Shown here piece by piece: positions 19,325 to 28,725 of a stretch of DNA of 64,000 nt (its first letter is position 1; each line of letters begins with the position of its first letter). Under the pieces are notes generated by a model, which was not told where the DNA came from, did not search any database, and saw only the letters and a list, made by a program, of their open reading frames with translations. The position numbers were made by a program, and so were the translations under genes. This DNA is from Gammaproteobacteria bacterium (lineage in GTDB: Bacteria; Pseudomonadota; Gammaproteobacteria; Steroidobacterales; Steroidobacteraceae): positions 1 through 64,000 of the forward strand of contig JAGWPY010000057.1 of assembly GCA_028870275.1 (NCBI GenBank), written 5' to 3'.

Positions 19325-21610
19325 ATGGCCGTGTCACAGAAGAGCATTCAATCCGTCCTGCAGGAAGACCGGGTGTTCCCGCCGTCCGCGGAATTCCGTC
19401 GGGCCGCCGCCGTCGACGCGGCCGCGCTCGAGGAGATGCACCGCCGCGCCGCCGATGATTACGTGGGATTCTGGGCGGAGCTCGCCAACCGCGAGATCTC
19501 CTGGCGCACGCCGTTCTCGGTGCCGCTCGACGATTCCGCCGCGCCGAATTTCCGCTGGTTCACCGACGGCAGCCTGAACGTCTCCTACAACTGCCTGGAC
19601 GTGCATCTGGTCGAGCGTCCGGACAAGGTCGCGATCGTCTTCGAGGGCGAACCCGGCGACGTGCGCAAGCTCACCTACCGGGAACTGCACGCCGAGGTCT
19701 GCCGGTTCGCCAACGCGCTGAAGCTTCATGGCATCGGCAAGGGCGACCGGGTCGTGATCTACATGCCACTGATTCCCGAGGCGGTGATCGCCATGCAGGC
19801 CTGCGCCCGCATCGGCGCGCTGCATTCGGTGGTGTTCGGCGGGTTTTCCGCGAATGCGGTCAAGGATCGCATCGAGGACGCGGGCGCGAAGATGGTGATC
19901 ACGGCGGACGGCGGCTGGCGCGGCGGTCACCGCGTGGAGTTGAAGCGCGCGGTCGACAAGGCGCTCGCGGAAGGCTGCGAGAGCGTGCAGAGCGTGATCG
20001 TCTATGCGCGCATCGGCGGGGAGTGCGAGATGCGTGGCGGGCGGGATCACTGGTGGCACGACGTGCTCGCCGGGCAGGGAACGCATTGCGAGCCCGAGTG
20101 GGTCGAGTCCGAGCACCCGCTCTTTCTGTTGTACACCTCGGGCTCCACGGGTCGTCCCAAGGGCATACAGCACGCAAGCGCCGGCTACCTGCTCGGTGCC
20201 AAGTACACCTCGCGAATCGTGTTCGATCTGAAGGACAGCGACGTCTTCTGGTGCACGGCCGACGTCGGCTGGGTCACGGGCCACACCTACGTCGCCTATG
20301 GTCCTCTCGCCTGCGGTGCGACCGTCGTGATGTACGAGGGCGCGCCGGTGTTCCCCGACGGTGGCCGCTTCTGGAGCATCTGCGAAACGCACGGAGTGAC
20401 CATCTTCTATACGGCGCCGACCGCGATCCGCGCGCTGATGAAGCTGGGCGAGGAGATTCCGCGACGCTACGATCTGTCGAAGCTGCGGCTCTTGGGCAGC
20501 GTCGGCGAGCCGATCAATCCCGAGGCCTGGATCTGGTTCCACCGCAACATCGGCCGGGGGCGCTGCCCCATCGTCGACACCTGGTGGCAGACGGAAACGG
20601 GCGCGACCATGATGACCCCGGTGCCCGGCGCGATGTCGGCCAAACCGGGTTCCTGCGCGCGGCCCCTGCCGGGGATCTTCGCCGACATCGTCGACGACGA
20701 GGGCCGGTCGGTGCGCCGCGCCGACGCGGGTGGCTATCTGGTGATCCGGCGCCCCTGGCCGTCGATGCTGCGCACGATCTGGGGGGACAACGAGCGGTAT
20801 CTGCGCACCTACTGGGAGAAGTTCCAGGATCGCTTCTACGTGGCCGGAGACTCGGCGCATCGCGATGCGGACGGATATTTCTGGATCATGGGACGGATCG
20901 ACGACGTGCTGAACGTCGCCGGCCATCGTCTCGGCACGATGGAGATCGAGTCGGCTCTGGTCGCGCATCCCCGGGTTGCCGAGGCCGCAGTGGTCGGGCG
21001 TCAGCATGAGATCAAGGGCGAATCGGTGTTCGCGTTCGTCGTGACCAACGGCCCCAAGCCGAGCGGCGCGGCCGCTCAGGCGCTGGTCGACGAGTTGCGC
21101 GCCTGGGTCGCGGATCAGTTGAGCCCCATCGCCAAGCCCGACGAGATTCGCCTGACCGAGAACCTGCCGAAGACCCGATCGGGCAAGATCATGCGGCGGC
21201 TGTTGCGCTCGATCGCACGCGGCGAGGAGATCACCCAGGACGTCTCGACGCTCGAGAATCCCGCGATCCTCGACCAGCTGCGCGGTGAACCCGAACTCGG
21301 CGCCGGCCGGCCGCGGCGTGCAGGAGCCGCACCCAGCGGCAGCGCCCGCAAGGGGAGGCCTGCCGCGAAGAAGCGGCCGGCCGCAACGAAGCGCGCCGCG
21401 ACGAAGCGCGCCGCAACGAAGCGCGCCGCAACGAAGCGCGCCGCGAGCAAACGGCCGAAGGCGGCGAAGCGCGGCACGAGGAAGTCCGCCGCGAAGAATC
21501 GCTCGGCCGTGGCGAAGCGGCGCAAGATGGCATCACGCAAACCGGCCGCCAAGGCGGTCTCCAGACGCAAGCCGGGACGCGCCGCGCGGCGGCCGCGATC
21601 GCGGCGATGA
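19325..21610 (+). CDS. acs: Acetyl-CoA synthetase with C-terminal histone-H1-like Lys/Arg/Ala extension
   Basis: Full Acs core ([66 protein letters not shown]) followed in frame by ~100 aa rich in K/R/A. Confidence 0.95.
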   Translation: MAVSQKSIQSVLQEDRVFPPSAEFRRAAAVDAAALEEMHRRAADDYVGFWAELANREISWRTPFSVPLDDSAAPNFRWFTDGSLNVSYNCLDVHLVERPDKVAIVFEGEPGDVRKLTYRELHAEVCRFANALKLHGIGKGDRVVIYMPLIPEAVIAMQACARIGALHSVVFGGFSANAVKDRIEDAGAKMVITADGGWRGGHRVELKRAVDKALAEGCESVQSVIVYARIGGECEMRGGRDHWWHDVLAGQGTHCEPEWVESEHPLFLLYTSGSTGRPKGIQHASAGYLLGAKYTSRIVFDLKDSDVFWCTADVGWVTGHTYVAYGPLACGATVVMYEGAPVFPDGGRFWSICETHGVTIFYTAPTAIRALMKLGEEIPRRYDLSKLRLLGSVGEPINPEAWIWFHRNIGRGRCPIVDTWWQTETGATMMTPVPGAMSAKPGSCARPLPGIFADIVDDEGRSVRRADAGGYLVIRRPWPSMLRTIWGDNERYLRTYWEKFQDRFYVAGDSAHRDADGYFWIMGRIDDVLNVAGHRLGTMEIESALVAHPRVAEAAVVGRQHEIKGESVFAFVVTNGPKPSGAAAQALVDELRAWVADQLSPIAKPDEIRLTENLPKTRSGKIMRRLLRSIARGEEITQDVSTLENPAILDQLRGEPELGAGRPRRAGAAPSGSARKGRPAAKKRPAATKRAATKRAATKRAATKRAASKRPKAAKRGTRKSAAKNRSAVAKRRKMASRKPAAKAVSRRKPGRAARRPRSRR
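21383..21442 (+). repeat. 15-bp tandem repeat, about 4 copies, encoding (AATKR)n
   Basis: Repeating gc[a/g]acgaagcgcgcc unit inside the 3' end of acs. Confidence 0.85.
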
Positions 21611-21620
21611 GGGCACGGCT

Positions 21621-22193
21621 ATGTACACCTTGATCATCGGCTTGTGTCTGTTCCTCGGCACGCACTCGATCGCGATCGTGGCGCCCGGCCTGCGCGAGCG
21701 GCTGGTGGCGCGCCTCGGCGCAGGGGTCTGGAAGGGTCTCTATGGGATCGTGTCGCTGATCGGCTTCGTGCTGCTGGTGCGTGGTTTCGCGGCCGCCCGC
21801 CTCGAGCCCTACGTGGTCTACGTGCCCCCGTCCTGGATGAGGCACCTGACCTTCCTGTTCATGCTGCCGGTGTTCCCGTTGTTGCTGGCCGCGTATCTGC
21901 CGGGGCGCATTCGTACGGCGACTCGCCACCCCATGCTGGCGGCCGTCAAGTCCTGGGCGTTCGCGCACCTGTTGATGAACGGCCGGCTCGCAGACCTCCT
22001 GCTGTTCGGCGGATTCCTGGTGTGGGCCGTCGCCGACCGGATCTCGCTGAAGCGCCGGCGTCAGGCCGCGGTGCCGAGCGCGCCGCCGGGCCGCTGGAAC
22101 GATGCGATCGCGGTCGTCGCGGGCCTGGCGCTCTACGCCTTGTTCGTCGGTTGGGCGCACCAGCGGCTGTTCGGCGTGTCGCCGCTCGGCTGA
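21621..22193 (+). CDS. NnrU family membrane protein
   Basis: MYTLIIGLCLFLGTHSIAIVAPGLRERLVARLGAGVWKGLYGIVSLIGFVLLVRGFAAAR...HPMLAAVKSWAFAHLLMNGRLADLLLFGGFLVWAV. Confidence 0.88.
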   Translation: MYTLIIGLCLFLGTHSIAIVAPGLRERLVARLGAGVWKGLYGIVSLIGFVLLVRGFAAARLEPYVVYVPPSWMRHLTFLFMLPVFPLLLAAYLPGRIRTATRHPMLAAVKSWAFAHLLMNGRLADLLLFGGFLVWAVADRISLKRRRQAAVPSAPPGRWNDAIAVVAGLALYALFVGWAHQRLFGVSPLG

Positions 22194-22233
22194 AGCGCCG
22201 ACGGGCCGCGCTCTCCGGGACCGATCCGGCCGC

Positions 22234-23859
22234 TCAATTGCGCCTCAGGCGCCCCTTGCGGAAATCCGCGATGATCTCGCGGGCGGCGTTGTGGCCGGGG
22301 GCGCCGGTCACGCCGCCGCCGGGGTGAGTTCCCGAACCGCACATGTACAGACCGGCGACGGGGGCACGGTAATCCGCGTGGCCGAGCATGGGGCGCGCGG
22401 AGAACAACTGGTCGAGGCTCAGGGCGCCGTGGAAGATGTCGCCACCGACGAGACCGAAGGTGCGCTCGAGGTCGAGCGGACTCAAGATCTGCCGGCCGAG
22501 CACCGAGGCCTTGAAGTTCGGAGCGTGCGAGTCGACCAGATCGATCATCAGATCGGCGACCTTTTCGCGATGATCGTCCCAGGAGGAGCCGTCGGGCAGG
22601 GTCGGGGCGACGTGCTGGCAGAACAGGCTGGCAACGTGTCGGCCGGGAGGCGCCAGGCTGTCGTCCAGCGTCGAAGGAATCAGCATCTCGACGATCGGTC
22701 GCTTCGACCAGCCCTGTTCCCGGGCGTCGAGGTAGGCCCGGTCCATATAGGCGAGCGACGGCGCCATGATGATTCCGGCCGTGTGATGCTCGGCCCGGTT
22801 GCGCCCGGGCAGGACCGAAAAGTCGGGGAGTTCGGCGAGCGCGACGTTCATGCGGAACGTACCCGAGCCGCAGCGCCAGCGGTCGATGCGCGCGGCAAAA
22901 TCCGCATCCAGGGCCGAGCGCGGCACCAACGAGCCGAACAGCAGCTTCGGATTCAGGTTCGACACGACGCAGCGCGCACGGATCTCCTCGCCGCGGCCGG
23001 TGACCACGCCGACCGCGCGCCCGCCGCGGACCAGCACCTCGCGTACCGTCTCGCCCGTGCGGATCTCAACGCCGCGCCGCTCGGCCGCCCGGGCGATCGC
23101 CTGGGTGATCGAACCCATGCCGCCGATGGCGTGACCCCAGGCGCCCTTCCTGCCGTTGACCTCGCCGAACACGTGGTGCAGGAGCACGTATGCCGATCCG
23201 GCCGCATAGGGACTCGCGTAGTTGCCGACGATGCCGTCGAAACCGAAGGCCGCCTTGATCGGTGCACTCTCGAACCAGCCGTCGAGGTAATCGCCGGCGG
23301 ACTTTGCGAACAGATCGAGCAGTTCGCGCCGCAGCGGCAGGTCGAGTTGGCCGATCCTACGGCCGAGGCGCGCCCCGCGCAGCACCTGCGGCAGGGCTGC
23401 GAGCCACCCCGTATCGGTCACGTTCGGGGGCGTCTGCAACACCAGATCGCGCAGCACGTCCGCGATCGCATCGAGTCTCTGGCCGTAGGCGTCGAGCCGC
23501 TCCGCGTCACGGCGGGAGAACTTCGCGACCTCGCCGGCGGTGCGTCCGGCGCCGACCTTCAGATACCCGTCGTCCGCGAGCGGCAGGAAGTTGGAGATCT
23601 CGCGTTCGACCACGCGCAGTCCGTGACCGGCGAGGTCCAGATCGCGGATCACCTTCGGATTGAGCAGGGAGACGGTGTAGGAGGCGACCGAGTTACGAAA
23701 GCCCGGATGGAACTCCTCGGTCACGGCCGCGCCGCCGACGACGTCGCGGCGCTCCAACACCAGCACGTCGAGGCCGGCTCCGGCCAGGTACGCCGCGCAG
23801 ACCAGGCCGTTGTGGCCGCCGCCGACGACGATCGCGTCGAAACGCCTCGGATCATTCAT
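22234..23859 (-). CDS. Phytoene desaturase / PYROXD2-like FAD-dependent oxidoreductase
   Basis: MNDPRRFDAIVVGGGHNGLVCAAYLAGAGLDVLVLERRDVVGGAAVTEE... and C-terminal GLYMCGSGTHPGGGVTGAPGHNAAREI. Confidence 0.9.
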   Translation of the reverse strand: MNDPRRFDAIVVGGGHNGLVCAAYLAGAGLDVLVLERRDVVGGAAVTEEFHPGFRNSVASYTVSLLNPKVIRDLDLAGHGLRVVEREISNFLPLADDGYLKVGAGRTAGEVAKFSRRDAERLDAYGQRLDAIADVLRDLVLQTPPNVTDTGWLAALPQVLRGARLGRRIGQLDLPLRRELLDLFAKSAGDYLDGWFESAPIKAAFGFDGIVGNYASPYAAGSAYVLLHHVFGEVNGRKGAWGHAIGGMGSITQAIARAAERRGVEIRTGETVREVLVRGGRAVGVVTGRGEEIRARCVVSNLNPKLLFGSLVPRSALDADFAARIDRWRCGSGTFRMNVALAELPDFSVLPGRNRAEHHTAGIIMAPSLAYMDRAYLDAREQGWSKRPIVEMLIPSTLDDSLAPPGRHVASLFCQHVAPTLPDGSSWDDHREKVADLMIDLVDSHAPNFKASVLGRQILSPLDLERTFGLVGGDIFHGALSLDQLFSARPMLGHADYRAPVAGLYMCGSGTHPGGGVTGAPGHNAAREIIADFRKGRLRRN

Positions 23860-24542
23860 GTATGGTTTCTCGGTTGGGATCGGACGGTGCGGGGTTTGTC
23901 GTTCAACAGGTGCACGAACGCGCCGGCGCACAGCGCATCGACCCAATCCTCGCAGATGGCGATCGCCTCTTCGGGCCGGAAGGTGCCGGGGCTCAGCGAC
24001 AGCTCGATCCACAGGCCGTCGAGCAGCGCGGAGAGCGCGATCGCCGCCGGCCTCAGCCGGAATCGGCGTGCCTCGCCGGATTCGTCGAGCGCCCCGAGCA
24101 GGTTCTCCAGAATCGCCCGATAGCGCCGGTAGGTGCGATCGTGCACCGCACGCATCTGCGGGGAATGCAGGATCATGCTCCAGAACACCAGCCAGACGTT
24201 GAACACCGATGGAGCGAGCAGATCCGGCCCGAAGGACGCGTTCAGGAACCGGCTGATGCGCTCGCGCGGCGGCGTGTCGCGATCCGCGGCGGCGCGCAGC
24301 CGCAGGGTCCGCTGCAGACCGAGCGCCAGCGACTCGTAAGCCGCGGCGATCAGCTCGGACTTCGTACGGAAGTGGTGGTTGATGAGCCCGATCGATACGC
24401 CGGCGACCGCGCTGATCCGTCGAATCGAGGCTCCCTCGTGCCCATATCGCTCGAGGCTGCGCAAGGTCGCGGCGATCAGCGCGCCACGCCGTACCGCGGC
24501 GGTTTCGCGGTGGAACTTCGGAACGCCGTTGCGGCTCGCCAC
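23856..24542 (-). CDS. TetR family regulator (BetI-like)
   Basis: RRGALIAATLRSLERYGHEGASIRRISAVAGVSIGLINHHFRTKSELIAAAYESL; ATGA overlap with the downstream oxidoreductase gene. GTG start at 24542 inferred. Confidence 0.88.
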   Translation of the reverse strand: MASRNGVPKFHRETAAVRRGALIAATLRSLERYGHEGASIRRISAVAGVSIGLINHHFRTKSELIAAAYESLALGLQRTLRLRAAADRDTPPRERISRFLNASFGPDLLAPSVFNVWLVFWSMILHSPQMRAVHDRTYRRYRAILENLLGALDESGEARRFRLRPAAIALSALLDGLWIELSLSPGTFRPEEAIAICEDWVDALCAGAFVHLLNDKPRTVRSQPRNHT

Positions 24543-24564
24543 GCAGTGCGCCCGCGCCGTGGAC

Positions 24565-26625
24565 TCAGACCTGGAAGTCGCGCCGGTACGGTTCCGGCCG
24601 CGATTCGGACTCGAACTCGCGCGCGAACCGGTGGCCGGAGTGGACGGCGTGCACGATCGCTCCGGGCGCAAGCGCATCACCGATCCGCGTGACCGAGTGG
24701 ATGCCGGCGCGCCGCAGATCGGCGTCGCGCTCGATCAGCTGGCGATACAGCGCGTCGTCGGGCGTGCGGACCCCGACCACGACCAGCGAGCGGCAGGGCT
24801 GCGTGCGCTTGGCCCCCGTGAACACGTCGGCGATCTCCACTTCGCGGCCATCGAAGCCGCTCACCCTCTGCAGAAGATGAATCCTCACGCCCGCCTTGCC
24901 GAGCGCCCGATGCACGAGCGGCAATTCGTTGGTCATGAACGTCCAGGCGGAGGCGCTGCCGGCGGTGGTCGCGTAGTCGACCTGGCAGCCGAGCCGGGCC
25001 AGGTGTTCGGCGATCGCACCGCCGAGGTAGTAGTTGTCGAAGTCGAACACCAGCACCGGCCCTTCGGGGATCAGGCCCGCGGCGATGTCGTCCGGGGTGT
25101 ACACGTCGGGTGCCAGGAATTCTTCGGTCGGGAATTCGGTGCTCGCGTAGAGCATCCGGCTCCAGCGCGAGCCGGTCGCGATCACGATGTGAGGATGGTC
25201 CGAGGCGAGCAGGTCCTCGATCCCCATTGCGCTGCCGGGATACAGGCTCACGTTGTCGCGGCTGCGCAGTTGGCCGAGCCGCCAGTCGACCACCCGTCCC
25301 CAGGTCGCAAGGCCGGGCAGCCTGGTCTCGAAGCGCAGGCGGCCGCCGAATTCGGCGGCGGCGTCCGCCACGGTCACGCGATAACCGCGTCTCGCGAGCG
25401 TCACCGCGCACTCGAGCCCGGCCGGGCCGCCGCCGACGATCAGCACGGAGGCGTCGCTCGCCGCGGGCTCGAAGCGCTCGGGGTGCCAGCCTCTGCGCCA
25501 TTCCTCACCGATGGTCGGGTTCTGGGTGCAGCGCACCGGCACCCCGTCGTGCCAGCTGGAGATGCAGATGTTGCAGCCGATGCACTCGCGGATCTCGTTC
25601 TCCCGGCCCTCGTCGATCTTCCTGGGCAGGAAAGGATCGGCGATCGATGGCCGCGCGCCGCCAATCAGGTCCAGCACCCCGCGGCGGATCTGCGAGACCA
25701 TGAAATCCGGGGACGTGAACCGTCCAACCCCGACCACCGGTTTGGAGGTGACTTTCTTCACGAACTCGACGATCGGTTCGTGGCTGCCCTCGGGCGCGAA
25801 GCGGGACGGCGCGCAGTCGGTCGGGCTCGAATCCATCTTGACGTCGAACAGATCGGTCCAGTCGGAGAGCAGCGCGATCGCCTCGTGCGCCTCGGACTCG
25901 GCGTGTTTGCCCGGCTTCGCGCGCAACTCCTCGAGACTGATGCGCAAGGCGACGGCGCAGCGGTCGCCGACCGCGTCGCGGGTCACCGCGAGCATCTCGC
26001 GCACCAGGCGCGTGCGGTTCTCGATCGTGCCTCCGTATTCATCGTGCCGGCGGTTGTATTCCGGCAGCAGGAATTCGTAGGGTAGATAGCCCATGCCGGC
26101 ATAGACGTAGACGATGTCGAAGCCCGCCTCGCGGGCCCGGCGCGCACCAGCCGCCTGCCAGTCGAGCAGGGCGCGGATGTCGGCCCGGTCCATGACGCGG
26201 GGCCGCTGGTTGCCCATGAATCCGAGATGCGTCGACATCCAGGGAAGCCCGGAAGGCGACAGGGGCGGCAGGCGGCTGGTGCGGTTCATGGTGATCGCGC
26301 CGCCGTGCCAGAGTTCGACGCCCGCGAGCGACCCGTGGCGATGCACGGCATCGGTCATCAGCGCATGCGCGCGCACGTCGCTCGCGTCCCACAGAGAGGC
26401 GAACGGCAGCGGCGAATCGTCCGAGCTCGGATGGATCGATACCGCGCCCGTGCACACGACACCCCAGCCTCCTTCGGCCTTGGTCTCGCGAAAACTCGCT
26501 CGCACATGCGGCAGGTCGTTGGTCATGCCGCTCGCGTGTGGCACCTGATAGAAGCGGTTCGGTGCGGTGACCGGGCCGATGCGGATCGGCTCGAAGAGCA
26601 CGTCGAAGCGCGGATTGCGCGCCAT
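24565..26625 (-). CDS. FMN/FAD/4Fe-4S oxidoreductase of the trimethylamine dehydrogenase / 2,4-dienoyl-CoA reductase family
   Basis: Old-yellow-enzyme-type barrel (FEPIRIGPVTAPNRFYQVPHASGM), Cys cluster CIGCNICISSWHDGVPVRCTQNP, then VLIVGGGPAGLECAVTLARRGYRVTVADAAAEFGGRL. Confidence 0.9.
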   Translation of the reverse strand: MARNPRFDVLFEPIRIGPVTAPNRFYQVPHASGMTNDLPHVRASFRETKAEGGWGVVCTGAVSIHPSSDDSPLPFASLWDASDVRAHALMTDAVHRHGSLAGVELWHGGAITMNRTSRLPPLSPSGLPWMSTHLGFMGNQRPRVMDRADIRALLDWQAAGARRAREAGFDIVYVYAGMGYLPYEFLLPEYNRRHDEYGGTIENRTRLVREMLAVTRDAVGDRCAVALRISLEELRAKPGKHAESEAHEAIALLSDWTDLFDVKMDSSPTDCAPSRFAPEGSHEPIVEFVKKVTSKPVVGVGRFTSPDFMVSQIRRGVLDLIGGARPSIADPFLPRKIDEGRENEIRECIGCNICISSWHDGVPVRCTQNPTIGEEWRRGWHPERFEPAASDASVLIVGGGPAGLECAVTLARRGYRVTVADAAAEFGGRLRFETRLPGLATWGRVVDWRLGQLRSRDNVSLYPGSAMGIEDLLASDHPHIVIATGSRWSRMLYASTEFPTEEFLAPDVYTPDDIAAGLIPEGPVLVFDFDNYYLGGAIAEHLARLGCQVDYATTAGSASAWTFMTNELPLVHRALGKAGVRIHLLQRVSGFDGREVEIADVFTGAKRTQPCRSLVVVGVRTPDDALYRQLIERDADLRRAGIHSVTRIGDALAPGAIVHAVHSGHRFAREFESESRPEPYRRDFQV

Positions 26626-26723
26626 GTGGACCTCGCGGCGTCAGTTCTTCGGCGGCCGACACCCGGCCGGCCGCTGCCGCCGAAGCGTAATTGATCGATC
26701 GTACAGGAGCAAGGCGGCCGGGT

Positions 26724-27335
26724 TCAGAGCAGTGCGGCGCGCAGTACCGCGCCGATCCTCGCAAGTTCGGCGCCCATGCGCAGCGGTTCGCTGAGCTCGA
26801 CCTGCACGCCCATGCCGGTCGCGCCCCGGTTACAGACGTTGTCCGCCCTGGCAGCCGGAAACCGATGACCGTCGGTGCGCGCCGGGAATCCGCGGATGCG
26901 CAGGATCCTGGCGAAGCGATCGCGCAGCCGGCGATCGCGGCCGCCGAGATAGACTTGCGGGTCCGTGCCGGCGCAGCCGTGTATCGCGACGACCGTGCTG
27001 CAGCCGGCAATGAGCTGCAGGCATCGCGGCTCGTCGAACAGGTGGCTGGTCAGGTGCAGGGCGTGATAGTTGTGCCGCGGCCGGAGTCCCTCGAGCAGAT
27101 AGAGGTTCAGGTCCTCGCCTGCGACCGCGCGCGCGATCTCCGAGGTGCCGTTTTCGATGCCTCCGCCGTGCGGGGCGATCACCGCGATCCTGCACCCCGT
27201 CCGCTGCCGGACGTGGATCCGGAAGTCGACGCCCAATCTCTGGGCACGCGCGAGGTCCGCGTACCCGCGATACGAGCGTGCGTCCGGCAGGTCGCGTGCG
27301 ATCCGGCTCCGTATAATCCCCGTCAATGTGCCCAT
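26724..27335 (-). CDS. YjqB / poly-gamma-glutamate hydrolase family protein (DUF867)
   Basis: SYRGYADLARAQRLGVDFRIHVRQRTGCRIAVIAPHGGGIENGTSEIARAVAGEDLNLYLLEGLRP...LHLTSHLFDEPRCLQLIAGCSTVVAIHG. Start uncertain (ORF extends to 27377). Confidence 0.85.
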   Translation of the reverse strand: MGTLTGIIRSRIARDLPDARSYRGYADLARAQRLGVDFRIHVRQRTGCRIAVIAPHGGGIENGTSEIARAVAGEDLNLYLLEGLRPRHNYHALHLTSHLFDEPRCLQLIAGCSTVVAIHGCAGTDPQVYLGGRDRRLRDRFARILRIRGFPARTDGHRFPAARADNVCNRGATGMGVQVELSEPLRMGAELARIGAVLRAALL

Positions 27336-27351
27336 TGCGCCCTCGAACTCC

Positions 27352-28677
27352 GTGAAGACTGCCACGAAACCGCGCATCGAAGCGAACCCGGCGAGGTCGA
27401 CTCAGTTCGCCTGGCGTCTCGTGCCGCCGCTCCTCAGCACCGGGTCGATCATGCTCGGCGCCGGGTTGCTCGGCTCCCTGCTGCCGCTGCGCTACTCGGC
27501 GATGGGCCTGTCGGCCGGTACGATCGGACTGCTCGCGACGGCCGAGGCGCTCGGCTTCGTCTGCGGATGCGTGTATGCGCACCGGGTCATCGCGCCGGTC
27601 GGGCTGGAGCGCGCCTATGCGACCTTCGCGAGCCTCAAATGCGTGGCGATCCTCGGGCTCTATTTCGCCGAATCCGCGCCAAGCATCGCCGCACTCAGGT
27701 TCGTGATCGGAGCGAACGCCGCCGGACTCGCCGTCGTAGTCGAGAGCTGGCTGAACGCGCTGGCCCCCAACGAACAGCGGGGTCGGGTATTGACCGCGTA
27801 CGTCTTCGTCTACGGACTGTTCTTCGGCGCAGGTCAGCTGCTCGGCCGCAACCTCGACGTGCGCGGGCCGAGTTTCCTGTTCGTCGCCGGCATCGTGACG
27901 ACTCTGGCGCTCGTGCCCATGGTCGCGATCGACGTGCGCGCCCCGGAACTGCCGCAGCGCATGCGGCTGCAGATCGGCAAGGCGCTCCGCACTTCCCCGG
28001 TCAGTGTGTGCGCCTGTGTGCTCAATGGTCTGATCCTGACGGCGTTCACGACCGTAGGTCCGCTGTTCGGCCAGAGGATCGGCTTCGACCAGCGCCACAT
28101 CGTCGTGCTGCTCGCCTGCGTGTCGTTCGGCAGCCTGTTCCTGCAGTGGCCGATCGGGCACCTGTCGGACCGGATCGACCGCCTCTACGCCCTGATCGGC
28201 ATCGGGGCCGCCGTGCTCGCCGTGGCCCTGGCCCTGGTCGGGGTGACCCGGCAAACGCCGTTCCTGCTGCTCGCGGCACTGTTCGCAATCTTCGGCGGGC
28301 TGGCCGAGAGTCTCTACGCGGTCGGGGTGGCGCACGCCAATGATCGGGCGCCGTCGAGCGATTACGTCGCTCTGTCTTCGACGCTGCTGTTCCTGTGGGC
28401 GATCGGCGCCGCAATCGGGCCGACGACCGGCACACTGGCGATCCAGCTGACACGGCCAGGGGCCTTCTTCGTCTACGTCGCCTTGTTGACCGGCGTGTTC
28501 ACCTCGTTCGCGCTCTGGCGCCTGACGCGCCGCCGGCGCGAACCGGTGGTCGAGAGCCGCGAGGAATTCCTCACGTATCCGCAGACTTCGCCGGAGATCT
28601 ACGCCTGGATTCCGTATCACCGCGAGGAGACTGGCGGGAAGCACTCAGCCGGTGCAGAGCAGGAACCCCCGGCCTGA
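27352..28677 (+). CDS. MFS transporter (YcaD-like)
   Basis: LLSTGSIMLGAGLLGSLLPLRYSAMGLSAGTIGLLATAEALGFVCGCVYAHRVI...VVVESWLNALAPNEQRGRVLTAYVFV. GTG start at 27352 tentative. Confidence 0.88.
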   Translation: MKTATKPRIEANPARSTQFAWRLVPPLLSTGSIMLGAGLLGSLLPLRYSAMGLSAGTIGLLATAEALGFVCGCVYAHRVIAPVGLERAYATFASLKCVAILGLYFAESAPSIAALRFVIGANAAGLAVVVESWLNALAPNEQRGRVLTAYVFVYGLFFGAGQLLGRNLDVRGPSFLFVAGIVTTLALVPMVAIDVRAPELPQRMRLQIGKALRTSPVSVCACVLNGLILTAFTTVGPLFGQRIGFDQRHIVVLLACVSFGSLFLQWPIGHLSDRIDRLYALIGIGAAVLAVALALVGVTRQTPFLLLAALFAIFGGLAESLYAVGVAHANDRAPSSDYVALSSTLLFLWAIGAAIGPTTGTLAIQLTRPGAFFVYVALLTGVFTSFALWRLTRRRREPVVESREEFLTYPQTSPEIYAWIPYHREETGGKHSAGAEQEPPA

Positions 28678-28725
28678 TGGGGCGGGGGCGTACGCTGGCC
28701 CCCGCCCCTGCGATGCGCGGATCCG

